From assembly GCA_031216915.1 (NCBI GenBank), contig CM062296.1, forward strand, positions 456,520,681 to 456,584,680: DNA of 64,000 nt, read 5' to 3'. The notes below the pieces were generated by a model. The model ran no database searches. It was not told the DNA's origin and saw only the letters and a program-made list of their open reading frames with translations. Positions 34,946 through 46,350 of the stretch are shown here, in pieces. Within the stretch, counting starts at the first letter, position 1, and every line of letters starts with the position of its first letter. This stretch comes from Pictodentalium vernedei. Lineage: Eukaryota; Mollusca; Scaphopoda; Dentaliida; Dentaliidae. Position numbers and translations under genes: made by a program.

Positions 34946-35732
34946 GGTCCTATTTTGGTCAGGTTCAGTCAACCATAATGTCCACAGGGGCACGTTGCCT
35001 AGATTCCTTTAGTGCCCTCTACAGCTTGCATTTTATGAAGGGATTTCATTGTAAATTGGTAGGATTACTCGGTATAATGTCTAGATGAGAATGTCCTATT
35101 TTGGCCATGATTGGTCAACCGTGACAGCTGCACAGGCACGTGACCTAGATGTGTTTAGCACAGTCTACAGTTCATATTTATGAAGTGATTTCATTGTAAC
35201 TTGGAAGTATGATGTCCAGATGAGACTGTCCTATTTTGGTCACAATCGGTCAGCCATTACCGCTGCCTGGTCACGTGACCTAGTTTACTTTAGCACTGTC
35301 TTACAGGTTGTTTTTATGAAGGGATTTCATTGTAACTTGATTTGATATCTAGACGAGACTATGATTGGTCAGCCATGATCACCGGATCATCACATGACCT
35401 AGATTCCTTTAGCAAAGTCAACGAGTTATATTTTATGACGGAATTTCTTTGTATCTTGGTAGGATGACTCGTTTTGGAATAAATTTACTGTAACTTGGTT
35501 ACTTTGGCTGATGGACATTAACTGTGAGGGCCATATTAACCCAAGCCTCAATTCTTCAGTACAGTCTATGCCTCAAATTATTCTTATTGAAAACACAGTA
35601 TATAGGGAACAGAAATTAACATATTCTCAATTATCACAATTCTTGTCTTATTTCATAATCCTTTCATAAACATTGAACATTATCCTTTTCATCGAACACT
35701 ACACACAGTACAGTATCATTGACACTTTCATT
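34946..35732 (+). mobile_element. HL-A element copy 3, left-truncated
   Basis: Four or five diverged monomers (CCTATTTTGGTCA, GCACGTGACCTAGAT variants) and the complete right tail ending GTATCATTGACAC, TTTCATT. The left end is missing. The monomers differ from those of copies 2 and 6, suggesting an older subfamily. Confidence 0.65.
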
Positions 35733-35983
35733 GAATTTTAATGCTCAGAAATGTGGGTAAAGTCAGAAGTTCTTGTGTGGGTCACACCCATATTTCAGGC
35801 ACTACTAGTATGAGCTGTCAGCTTGGGAATAACACCAAATAATTTGAAACTCATTGATGGTTCAGAATTTGAGTCGAGGTCACTAAGGTCACTGAGTGCT
35901 CATTGGGTCATTGAGTGCATTTTTCATAAATTCTGCGAATTGCCTTTTAAGATTTCATAATACTTTCCTGAATCTTACTTTTT

Positions 35984-38160
35984 AGCTACACATGAGTTGT
36001 TGTCACCACTCTGTGTCTTGCACCCATCATCCATTAGTTATTCTTCTTCAGAACCACTAGACCAAACCCACTCAAATTTGGCACAAATTGGTTGTCGTGG
36101 GATACCCTTTCAAGTCTGATGGGCTGGGGGCAGTGCCCGAAATTATTGGAAAATCTTCTCATTAACTAACCACCTGTCACAATACTTTGAAATTTTGTAT
36201 GTAACTTCCTTCCTTGTGCTGAAAATTAAAGCTTGTTCAAAGTAAATATTTTTTTTCGAACCAGCAGTTTGCCAATTTGAACCAAATTTGGTTGCTGTTG
36301 TACTAGGTAACATGTACTTGGACTTGATTTATGCCTCTTGGGAACCACAGAAGGTAATATTTCAAATGCTTATATTTCCAAATCTGCATTGAACCTAGAA
36401 TTGATAATTAGTGTGAAGCATTCTCAGGACCTGTAGAATCGAATTGGCTAAAAAAATTGCAGTTGGTTGTGTCAGGGGGTGCATATTGGGATGTCCACTT
36501 TAATAATTTTGGTGATAGAAAAATACTGACTTAACTCATTATCGTTCTCAAAAATTGAAAAAATCCTTTCCAGAACCACTGTACAGAATTGTTTAATATT
36601 TGGTATCCAATATACTTAGGGGGAATCAGATTTATGTTTGCACAAATTAAGTCTCGAGGTTCTCATTTGGGCTCCCTATGGAATTTAAATTTTAACTTGG
36701 TGCAGCATGAGGAAAATCTTTAAAAAATCTTCAGATCCATCAGTCAGAATCATATTTGGTATACAGCATCCTTAGGGGTTGAGATTCAAATTTGTTTGAA
36801 TCAAAAACCTGGGTTCATATTTGGTTCACTATGGAAGCCAAATTTTAATTTGGTGCCAGATGAAAAATATTCATTTAAAATCGTCTCCTTCAGATCTGCC
36901 ACACAGAATCTTTTGATGCTGTGTACACAGCATCCTTATGGGAGTCAGCTTCAGATTTGTTCATATCAAGTCCCTGGGTTCATATTTTGGCTCCTTATCG
37001 AAACAGAATTTTTGACCAGTGCACTGTGATGAAAATTCTTCAGCAATCATTTATATTCATCTCCATTAGTCAGAATCTCTTGATATTAAGATCTTTAGTG
37101 AGGTCAGCTTCACGGTTGTTCAAATCAAGTGCTTGGATTGATATTTGTGCTCCCTGTTGGAATTCAAACTTTAACATAGTGCATTATGAGGAAAATTCCT
37201 TAATAATCTTTTTTAAATCTACAACTCAGAATCTTTCAATATTTGGTATTCATCATCCTTGGGGGTTCAGCATCCTTTGGGGGAGGGAGTGCATACAAAT
37301 TTGTTCATCAATTCCCTGGGTTCATATTTAGGGTAACTATGAGAACCCATATTTTAACTTGGTGTAATAAGCAATATGAGGAATATTCTTTAAAAATCCT
37401 CTTCATTAGAGCTACCAGCCAGAATCTATTTCATTTGGTAAACACCATCCTTACAGGGACCAGGTTCAGGTTTTTTGAAATGAAGTCCCTGTGTTTATAT
37501 TTGGGCTCCTAATGGGAACGTAAATTTTAATGTAGTGCAATATTGTGAAAATTCTTTAAAAAATCCCCTTCTTCAGATTTCAGATCCCCCGAGAAGAAAC
37601 TTTTCATATTTAATACTCAGTTTCCTTAGAAGGAGCAGATTCAAGTTTGTTTGAATCAAGTCCCTGTTTTCATATTTTGGCTACCCATGGGTGCCCAAAT
37701 TTTATCTTAGTTCATTATAAGGAATATTCTCTCAGTTCCCTCAGAGCTGCCATTCAGAAGTCAGTTGTGATATTTGGTGCATAACATCGTTGTAGGGTAG
37801 ATTCAAGATTGTTCAAATTGAGTTCCTGTGTTCATATTTGGACTCATGGGAAACCAAAATTTCTCTTTGTGCATTTTGGGGAAAATTCTTTAAAAATCTT
37901 CTTGGATCCACCAGTCAGAATATTTTAATATCTGTTTAAAGGCAATCTTATAAGTGACAGATTCAAGTTTGCTTGAATCAGGTGTCCTTATTCATATTTG
38001 GACTCCCTTGGGAGCCCAAATTTTTAACTTACTGCAGTGAGACTAATATTCTTCAAAGATCTTCCTCATAGATCAACCAGGCAGAAAGTTTTGATATTGG
38101 GGAAGAAAACAAATTTTCTTTCAATCAAGTGTTCTCTTTTCATTAATGATTCCATCTGGT
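35984..38160 (+). mobile_element. HL-B element copy 3, diverged array
   Basis: It starts AGCTACACATGAGTTG after a T run. Monomers of ~165-180 bp share TTCATATTTGGGCTCCCTAT, TTAAAAATCTTC, CCACCAGTCAGAAT and ATTTGGTATACA. About a dozen degenerate units are seen. The right end was not identified, so the limit is approximate. Open frames here are repeat-derived. Confidence 0.55.
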
Positions 38161-38476
38161 TGCAAGTGTGCAAGAACACTTAATTGGAAAGCCTTAATTT
38201 GTGAAAAATAAACTCCTTGTTTACTGCTATTTCACTCATTTCCTAACCCAACTGATGTCTCTCAGGAGCTTGAAATATTCCATCCAATTTGAACCCAAAA
38301 TTCTAACCAATCTTGGAGATCTTTTTGGAGGGAAGCTCTTTTGTAGTTTTTAATCCTAGCGTAGGATGTGTGCCAGGAGGTGGAATATGCATTGGAAAAT
38401 AAACATCCATTTTCACATTTTTTTGGGAGATTGTCATTGCAATATACACAGATGAAAAAGGTGACACTTTCTTTTT
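38161..38476. other. Unassigned intronic DNA
   Basis: No supported feature; it ends in the T run that received HL-G copy 2. Confidence 0.4.
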
Positions 38477-40985
38477 ATATGCTCGTTTGTAAATACAGTC
38501 GTATTATGTAAATGGTCTGTCCATCGATCTGTCCGTAAACAATTGGTTTCTGACCGTTAACTCCAGTTTGGATTATTTGATTTCAACCAAAGTTGGTATG
38601 TGTATTCCCCAGCTAGTAACACATGCCAAGTTCAATTATGGGTTTCGTCCAGTTATTTTTACATGAGTTGTGGCCTTTTTTCAACTTGGAATTTGACCTT
38701 CTATTAACATTTTTGGTTTCCAACCGATAATCCAGTTTGGATTATTTGATCTCAACCAAAGTTGGTGCATGTATTCCCCAGCTAGTAATACAGGCGAAGT
38801 TTGAAAATGGGTTCTATCCAATTATTTTTACATGAGTTGTGGCCCTTTTTCAACTTGGAATTTGACCTTCTATTAACATTTTTGGTTTCCAACCGATAAC
38901 TCCAGTTTGGATTTTTTGATCTCAAATGAAATTGGTACGTGTATAACTATCTTGATTATCAAGTTCGAATATGGGTTCCGTCCAATTATTAGCTTAACTT
39001 GAGTCCAGATAAGCTATTGCCATCACGCGTGCGGAAGTCTGTTAGTCTGTTCACATTTTCCTTTAGCACAGGCTGCACCTTGTAGTTCTTGTCCGATCGT
39101 CACGAAATTTCATATGCAGGTTTATGAAAACTTCCTCTTTTGGTTGTGATCGGTCAACTGTGATGCCTGCCCGAGCCCAAAACCTGAAAACCTTTAGCAC
39201 AGTCTCCAAGACGTATTTATGAAGGGATTTCATTGTAACTTGGTAGGATGCCTCTGTATAATATCTAGATGAGAACGTCCCCTTTTGGTTATGATCTGTC
39301 AACCATGACGGCTGCCCAAGCCCGAAACCAAAAAACTTTTAGAACAGTCTACAGGTCATATTTAATATGAAGGGATGTCATTGTAACTTGGTAGGATGAC
39401 TCCGTATGATGTCTAGATGAGAACTTCCCCATTTGGTCGCGATCTGTCAACCATGATGACTGCCCGAGCCCAAAACCTGAAAACCTTTAGCACAGTCTGC
39501 AGGTCGTATTTATGGAGGGATTTCATTGTAACTTGGTAGGTTGACTCCATATAATGTCTAGATGAGAACGTCCCCTTTTGGTTGTGATTAGCCGACTGTG
39601 GTGGCTACAGGGGCCCGAAGCCTGAAAACATTTAGCACAGTCTACAGGTCAAATTTATGAAGGGATTTAATTGTAACTTGGTAGGTTGACTCCAGATAAT
39701 GCCTAGATGAGATTGTCCCCTTTTGGTCGTCATCATTCAACCATGATGGCTGCCCGAGCCCAAAACACGAACACTTTAGCACAGACTACAGGCCGTATTT
39801 ATGAAGGGATTTCATTGTAACTTGGTAGGATGACTCAGTATAATGTCTAGATGAGGACGTCCCCCTTTTGGTCTCGATTGGTCAACTGTGATGGCTACAG
39901 AGGCCCAAAGCCCGAAAACCTTTAGCACAGTCTACAGGTCGTATTTATGAAGGGATTTCATTGTACCATGGTAGGATGACTGCAGATAATGCCTAGATGA
40001 GAACGTCCCCTTTTGGGCATGATCATTCAATCATGATGGCTCCCCGAGCCCCAAAAAACCCAAAAAACTTTAGCACAGACTACAGGTCATATTTAGGAAG
40101 GGATTTCATTGTAACTTGGTAGGATGACTCAGTATAATGTCTAGATGATTACGTCCCCTTTTGGTTGCGATCTGTCAGCTGTGATTGCAACACAGGGCCC
40201 AAAGCCCGAAAACGTTTAGCACAGTCTACAGGCCGTATTTATGAAGGGATTTCATTGTAACTTGATGGGATGACTCATTTAGGAACAATATCACTGTAAC
40301 TTGGTAATTTTCATTGACATACATTACCTTTGAGGGCCACATACATTAACTGTGAGGGCCACATTAACCCACCCCTCACTTTCGTACAGTCTACACCTCA
40401 TATTATTTTTATTGAAAACATAGCATACAAGGAACAGAAATTAACATATTCCCAATCATCACAATTCTTGTCTTATTTCATAATCCTTTCATAAACATTG
40501 AACATTATCCTTCATTATCCTTTTCATCAAACACAACACAGACAAGTTAAGCTGCAGTGTCATTGACACTTTCATTGCAACAGAAATGAACATATTCCCA
40601 ATTATCACAATTCTTGTCTTATTTCATAATCCTTTCATAAACATTGAACATTATCCTTTTCATCAAACACAACACACAGACAAGTTAAGCTACAGTGTCA
40701 CTGACACTTTCATTGCAAGAGTTATGGGCTTTTTCGACTTGGAAGTTGCATATTTCCATCAACATTTTGTCAAAACTTTGTTTATGGCATAACTTAAACA
40801 ATAGTTAACAGATTTCAGTTCTTTTTGGTATATGTCTCTATAGTAACAAGTCTCTATAGTGTCTACATCAAGTTCGATGATTTTGTCCAGATATTTTCTT
40901 GGCTGTTTATGGGTTGATTCCTTTGAAACCTGTGCCCCTGCAATTATAGTCTTGATTGGGCTTTTTTACCAGAGGTGTGCCCCTT
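38477..40985 (+). mobile_element. HL-G element copy 2 split by HL-A copy 4
   Basis: The head ATATGCTCGTTTG plus GTCGTATTATGTAAATGG resembles the HL-G head at 5589. About three monomers of ~173 bp share CAGTTTGGATTATTTGAT, CAACCAAAGTTGGT, CCCCAGCTAGTAA and CATGAGTTGTGGCC. The third is cut at ATTATT (38990) and resumes at 40715 (GCAAGAGTTATGGGCTTTTT). The right end is not clear. Confidence 0.5.
38991..40714 (+). mobile_element. HL-A element copy 4 with duplicated right end
   Basis: The left end AGCTTAACTTGAG follows ATTATT of an HL-G monomer. About nine monomers of ~143 bp follow. The tail reaches a normal terminus at 40576 (TTTCATT), then about 138 bp of tail is repeated to a second terminus at 40714. 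Both termini are followed by GCAA. Confidence 0.75.
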
Positions 40986-41118
40986 TTCATCTTTGAATAA
41001 CCGTGGCAGTGAGGGCAGTGGGGGTATGGACAGGCCCTCTGGGACAGTCACACCTCCAGTGTTTCCTTCTGGAAATCTTGATCCAGGAGTGCATTTTAGG
41101 CTCCCTTTTTTTTTTTAA

Positions 41119-41871
41119 CCCTTTACCTAAAGAATCGTCCAGATCAGCCCAAGTAATTTACAAATGAAGCAGGTTAAAAAAATATATTTTTCAAAGAATT
41201 TCAATAAAACCATATCATGTGACCCCTCTTGGAACGAGCTCATTCCAATGACGGGTCACATGATATGGTTTTATTAGGGCCCCACCGAGAGGCAGACGCC
41301 CTATAGTGATCGCTCTGTCCGTCCGTCCGTCCATCTGTCCGTCCGTCTGTAATCTTTCTCTCTTAATAGATAAGGTTTTGATATTTGACATGTGGGTATA
41401 TTATTTCAAGACGATGTGTCGCGTACCACGATTGCCATGCTTTGACCTTGAACTTTGACCTCAAGGGCAAATTATTCCGAATTTGAGGGTTCTTTTCTGA
41501 CAAGTTCATGTCCGGGCTGTAACTTTTTTCTCTTAATAGATAGGGTTTTGATATTTGGTATGTGGATAAATTATCTCAAGACGACGTGTCGCATACCAAG
41601 GTTGCCATGCTTTGACCTTGAAGTTTGACCTCAAGGTCAAATTATTCAGAATTGGGTTTTTTTTTCTGACAAGTTTGTGTTCGGGAAGGGATTTTAATCA
41701 GATTTTACCTATTGCTTGAAATATTTTAGTATTACGGTTCACATCAGTTTATACCTAACATCGGTTAGTTGCTGCGGGGCCCACAGAGATCTAATTGAAA
41801 TTCTTTTGAAAAATTTAAAGAAACAGCAATTAAAACAATGAGTTTTGAGATCATGTGCATTGGGTAAAGGG
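41119..41871. mobile_element. piggyBac-like MITE interrupted by HL-J
   Basis: The ends are CCCTTTACCTAAAG and CATTGGGTAAAGGG with TTAA on both sides (41115-41118 and 41872-41875). The palindromic core (TCATGTGACCCCTC, GGAACGAGCTCATTCC) is intact, but the right arm is split after GGTTTTATT by HL-J at 41276. Confidence 0.7.
41276..41793 (+). mobile_element. HL-J element, ~518 bp, two monomers
   Basis: The left end AGGGCCCCACCGAG pairs locally with GCAGACGCCCT. A (GTCC)n block (41317-41350) follows. Two monomers of ~170 bp share CTCTTAATAGATARGGTTTTG, ATGCTTTGACCTTGAA and TTTGACCTCAAGG. The right end has GCGGGGCCC, inverted to the left end, then CACAGAGATCTAAT. It interrupts a piggyBac-like MITE whose intact paralogues show the empty site. 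Confidence 0.7.
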
Positions 41872-41941
41872 TTAAAATACGTATTCCATGCAAATTACAT
41901 AATAGCGGAAACTTCTTTGATACTTGTAACACTCCCCACAT

Positions 41942-42032
41942 GAAAAGCCGGAGAAGTGAAGTAGTACCAGTTTACTGTGGTAAGCAAGTTATGTTTCACT
42001 GGTAAAATAGGACCTATTTACTAATGCCTGTA
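41942..42032 (+). mobile_element. S2 SINE, 5' fragment
   Basis: It contains GAGAAGTGAAGTAGTACC, TTTACTGTGGTAAGCAAG, TTTCACTGGTAAAATAGGAC and ACTAATGCCTG. The rest is replaced by MITE sequence. Confidence 0.5.
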
Positions 42033-42250
42033 CATGTGTGGATGTCTATGTAATAAACAGATTGAGAAGTTGAAAAAATATTATTTTTCAAACAAATTCA
42101 ACAAAACCATATCATGTGACCTCTTGTTGGAACAAGCTCATTCCATTGAGCGATCGCATGAGATTGTTTTGTTTTGAAGTTATTGAAAACTTTGCAAAAA
42201 ATAATATTTAAAATACTAAATTTTGATATTGTCTACATTGGGTGAAGAGT
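42033..42250. mobile_element. piggyBac-like MITE, left end lost
   Basis: The core AACAAAACCATATCATGTG, TTGGAACAAGCTCATTCC and the right end ACATTGGGTGAAGAG plus TTAA match the family. The left CCCTTTACC end is missing. Confidence 0.5.
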
Positions 42251-42870
42251 TAAAGTGGGCAGCACCAGACCGGTATAAATGATGGGTTGTACTTTACTTC
42301 ATTTGCCCTGTAAAAGTGATCCAAGTCGGAATTAGGTCCTTAAATATTAAAAACTCTGGGATTTGTTGTGGACGTAATCCAATGAAATAAGAACTACAAC
42401 TAACACTAAGTTGTGAAGCTCTCTGAGGGAGCTTCCCAAGAATCCGTATCAAGTACAGGTATTATCGGTCTAGAAAGAATAAGATAGCAAAAGTTGAGCC
42501 TGGGCATTTACCACAAGTGTTTTTTTTAGAATACATGTATAAGAATTCTTAACTCATAATTATACAAACGTTGGGGGTGATTAGAATAATTTGAGTTGAA
42601 GGACCTGGAACATGCTTGAAACTCTCTCAGAGTTTTTTTTTCTTCACTCTGAATGGTGTACAAACCCTGCTAAACAGTATGTGATTAGATCTTTAATGCA
42701 GGCAGTGCATGAACAGAGTTGAAGCACCTGGAACATGCTTGAAACTCCCTCGGAAAGTCTGGATTGTTTTTTTCTTCACTCTGAATGGTATACAAACCCT
42801 CAGAGTACTCTGGCATCTTCCGCCTTTTAAACCATTCAGTACGAAATTACCCTCGCTGTCGAAAGTGTCA
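42251..42870. repeat. Unassigned DNA with a 127-bp direct repeat
   Basis: Two copies of a unit (about 42595-42680 and 42720-42800) share ACCTGGAACATGCTTGAAAC and TTTTCTTCACTCTGAATGG. Otherwise no feature. A short stretch at 42850-42870 resembles the tail of the 5S-headed SINE. Confidence 0.45.
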
Positions 42871-43287
42871 TTAACTGGTTGAAGGCTAGATTATTTTGGG
42901 TGGTCTGAATTTGTTATTCAAAATTTATTTTATTACAAATTATTGAAGAGAGCAATAGAACAAATTTATATAAACAAAATATTATTTTGCATTTGACTAA
43001 ATAAGAAAACTTAAGCAAGAAAAAATAGGGTTTTGCTCTGGTACCCTCATTTTTAGCCCGACTGTTTACAGTGAGGGCTATAGTAATGACCTTTGTCTGT
43101 CTGTCTGTCCGTGTGTCTGCCTTTTTCTGTTAACATTTAGAGTTTTGGTTAAAGTTTGTGGTTAAAGTGTTTTACTGAATGTTCAAGTGGTTTTTTTTTT
43201 GGTTTTTTTTTTTCTTATTCCTGTTTAGTTGACATTTGGAGTTTTGGTTAAAGTTTGTGGTTAAAGCTTTTTATTCAACCTTCAAGT

Positions 43288-44107
43288 ACAGACTATACCC
43301 GGTATTTCGTGTCTGATCATCACGAAATTTCATATGCAGGTTTTAGGTCATGTCTACATGAGAATTTCCCCTTTTGGTTGTGATCGGTCCACCGGTATGG
43401 CTGCCCGAGCCCAAAACCCGAAAACCATTAGCACAGTCTACAGGTCGTATTTATGAAGGGGTTTCATTGCAACTTCATAGAATGCCTCTGTATAATGCCT
43501 AGATGAGAAAGTCCCAGTTTGGGCATGATCTGTCAACCGTGATAGCTGCCCAAGCCCGAAACCCAAAAACTTTTAGCACAGTCTGCAGGTCATGTTTAAT
43601 ATGGACGGATTTCATTGTAACTTGATACGATGACTCCGTATGATGTCTACATGAGAATTTCCCCATTTGGGCGTGATCTATCAACCGTCACGACTGCCCG
43701 AGCACAAAACCCGAAAACCTTTAGCACAGTCTACAGGTCATATTTATGGAGGGATTTCATTGTAACTTCATAGGTTGACTTCATATAATTTCTACACATG
43801 AGAAAGTCCCCTTTTTGACGTGATTGGGCAACTGTCACAGCTACAGGTGCCCAAAGCCCGAAAACCTTCAGCACAGTCTACAGGTCATATTTATAAAGGG
43901 ATTTCATTGTAACTTCGTAGGATCAATCCACATGATGCCCAGATGAGAATGTACCCTTTTGGTTGCGATCATTCAACCATGATGGCTGCCCGAGCCCAAA
44001 GCCTGAAAACCTTTAACACAGTCTACATGTCATATTTATGGAGGGATTTCAATATAACTTGATAGGTTGATTTCATATAATGTCTAGATGAGAACATCCT
44101 CTTTTGG
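43288..44107 (+). mobile_element. HL-A element copy 5, both ends missing
   Basis: It begins within the HL-A head (GTGTCTGATCATCACGAAAT) and continues for about five monomers, in the same variant order as copies 2 and 6 (GCCTCTGTATAATGCC, then CATGTTTAATATGG). It stops in mid-monomer at 44107. Confidence 0.65.
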
Positions 44108-44640
44108 GTAGTTCAAACTTGGACCCACAGTCTGTAATATAATTTTTGGCATTGGCACGGCCTGTAGGTCCAACGCTCTCGATATCCGTGGTGTACTATA
44201 TATGACCAGTAAACGATTTACTTGCTGGTCTATCTCGCCTCGTGAGAACAATATGGCACATTCTGAAGCTTTGTGTTAGTATGTGATCGAAAAAAGAATA
44301 TTTACTGAGCAATTATATCTATATAAAAACGTGTCGATCGCTTGATAATTCTAAAATGTATTTTCACTCGAAATTCGTCAGCTGATCAACAACGGAGGTC
44401 ACCATGTTTAAATTGAAATCTTCGGGAGAGTGTTTGACTAACGGAATACCGGACGCATAAAACGGAACGGGCTCGTATCGACGAAGTGGAAGCTGGGTGT
44501 GCGTTGCAATATTTTTTGTGTGAAATTTTGTTGCACGTTGACTGTGTTCGAAATGATGACGATTGAAGTGAAAAGCACCTAGATTCAAACGCACCGTCAG
44601 TCAACCGTGCCACCCCTCCCCCCCCCCCCCCTCCCTTCCC
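44108..44640. other. Unique CpG-richer island inside HL-E
   Basis: It is non-repetitive within the window, with several CpG sites (for example GTATCGACGAAG, GACGATTGAAG). Minus-strand frames exist (44364-44594), but none is recognised. It may be host sequence captured into the composite element; the evidence is only its position and composition. Confidence 0.35.
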
Positions 44641-45321
44641 CAATTAGGCACTTTTTTACTCTTTCGTCAAAAATGCTTGTTTACAGTTTTGGTTAAAAAC
44701 CCAAACACCACCACCCTCCCCCCACCCCCCACCAATTAGGCATTTTTTTTTTTATTTCCTCCAATATGCATTTTCAACTATTTGCAGTCACTACATGCAG
44801 AACCCTTTTTTTCCTTTTGTCAAAAATGCTTTTTTACAATTTTGGTTAAAGTTTGTGGTTAAAAATCCAGACAGAAATTATCTCCCCCCCCCCCCCTCCC
44901 CCCCATTAGGCTTCTTTTTTTTTTTTCTTTCCTCATATATGCATTTTGAACTATTTATAGTCACTACATGAGGAACCTTTTTTAAACTCACATACCCCCA
45001 CCCCCGGGGGGGGGGGGGGGGGGCAATTAGGCACTTTTTTTTTTCTTTCGTCAAAAATGCTTTTTTACAGTTTTCGTTAACGTTTGTGGTTAAAAACCCA
45101 GACAAACACCACCACCACCCACCCCCATGGTGCCAGTTGGGTATTTCTTTTTTTTCTCTGCTCAAAATGCATTCTGAAGGATTTAGACTGACCACGTGGA
45201 AAAAAAAATGGACTCCCCTAACACACCCCCACTCTTCCCCCACCCCTCATCCCCCACTCCACCTCCTCCTCACCCAGGGCCATTCATGCAATATTTTTTC
45301 TTTGGTACAAAATGCATTTCT

Positions 45322-45490
45322 AGCCTGACTGTTATAGTCAGGGCTATAGTCATGACTTTCGTCCATCCATCTGTCTGTAAACAATTGGTTTCCGACTGAT
45401 AACTCCAATTTGGATTATTTCATTTCAACCAAAGTTGATATGTGTATTTTCCAGCTAGTAATACAGAACAGGTTTCAATATAGGTTCCAC
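45322..45490 (+). mobile_element. Second HL-E head with G-like monomer, truncated
   Basis: AGCCTGACTGTTATAGTCAG and GGGCTATAGTCATGAC match the HL-E head at 43055, then GTCCATCCATCTGTCTG. The monomer that follows (AACTCCAATTTGGATTATTT, CCAGCTAGTAATACAG) is of the type found in HL-G copy 2. The same head is thus joined to a different core. Confidence 0.6.
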
Positions 45491-45500
45491 AACTGCCCCC

Positions 45501-45869
45501 TGCAGGGAGTGCGGTGGCTCTGTTGGTAGAGGTGCAGACTGCAAGCCGAGAGGTCCTCGGTTCGAATCCCACCTGCGGCAACCGCGTTGTGTCCTTGGGC
45601 AAGACACTTCACCCCAATTGCCTTCATGGGGGCACGATGACGCTGTGTACTGAGGCGTACTGCATGTCGATGGTGCGCATGTCTTCAACCAATCTAACCC
45701 TGCCTGTGCTGCGGTGCAGAATTCAGAGTTACGATGTTGGAGAGCTGACAGCTGCTCGTCGTTGCTCGGTGGTTCTCTCCAGGTACTCCGGCTTCCTCTA
45801 CCCGTAAAAATGTCACGGTCACGATTAGCCATTGTGCATAAGTATGTGACATGTGACCTTAAACACCAA

Positions 45870-45902
<33 letters not shown>
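45501..45902 (+). mobile_element. tRNA-headed SINE (S1), full length
   Basis: The head has box A TGGCTCTGTTGGTAGAGG and box B GGTTCGAATCC in tRNA spacing. The body has TTGTGTCCTTGGGCAAGACA, CATGTCTTCAACCAATCTAA and GCTCGGTGGTTCTCTCC. The tail is GATTAGCCATTGTGCATAAG, TGACCTTAAACACC and (AATA)n. A 10-bp duplication AACTGCCCCC flanks it (45491-45500, 45903-45912). The minus-strand frame at 45455-46012 is a by-product of the SINE and C runs. Confidence 0.85.
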
Positions 45903-45904
<2 letters not shown>

Positions 45905-45934
45905 CTGCCCCCCCCCCCCCCACACACACATACG

Positions 45935-45965
<31 letters not shown>

Positions 45966-45977
45966 ACACACACACAC
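45903..45977. repeat. C-run and CA microsatellite
   Basis: Two long C runs separated by (CA)n lie here, the longer spanning about 45934-45961. They belong to the C-rich part of an HL-E monomer. Run lengths are likely to be polymorphic or mis-sequenced. Confidence 0.8.
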
Positions 45978-46086
45978 AAATTGTCACTTAGGCAATTATT
46001 CCCAAAATGCATTTTGAAGGATTGGGAGTTATTACATGCAAAAAAGAAAATTGACTTATATATCCCAACATTGCTTTATGCACTGC

Positions 46087-46350
46087 ATCTTTAATCCTTT
46101 ACCTTACACAAGTTGAAGTCAACAGTACAAATTATTTTTCTGAAACCTCAGATTTTTTCATCTTTTATTTACTTCTAACCATGGCTTATTACTCCTTATA
46201 GGATCAAGCTCATCAAGTTTGTTCCATTAATAGGTCATGAGGTATGTTTTGAAGTAGAGAAATGAAAAAATAAAATTTGAATAGCAAATTTTGTATATCA
46301 CGCGTGCAGATATGGAAGATTCGTTAGGTAAACTGTTAACAAAAAATGGC
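46087..46350. mobile_element. Diverged piggyBac-like MITE
   Basis: TTTAATCCTTTACCTTAC at the left and TCGTTAGGTAAACTGTTAAC at the right are decayed family ends. The core keeps GGATCAAGCTC and GTTCCATTAATAGGTCATGA. Confidence 0.45.

Noticed and set aside
36796-37512. Overlapping frames of 77-136 codons with similar peptides
   Set aside because: Translations of diverged HL-B monomers; repeats of FIFGS/NFN-type text follow the monomer period.
45501-45600. tRNA gene
   Set aside because: Box A and B are present, but there is no sound cloverleaf, and the sequence runs into a SINE body with target duplications. The same applies at 52023 and 56337.
45455-46012. 185-codon minus-strand open frame, and a similar 135-codon frame at 51935-52342
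   Set aside because: Both lie on the antisense of tRNA-headed SINEs and poly-C/GGGGG runs; their similarity comes from the SINE, not from a gene.
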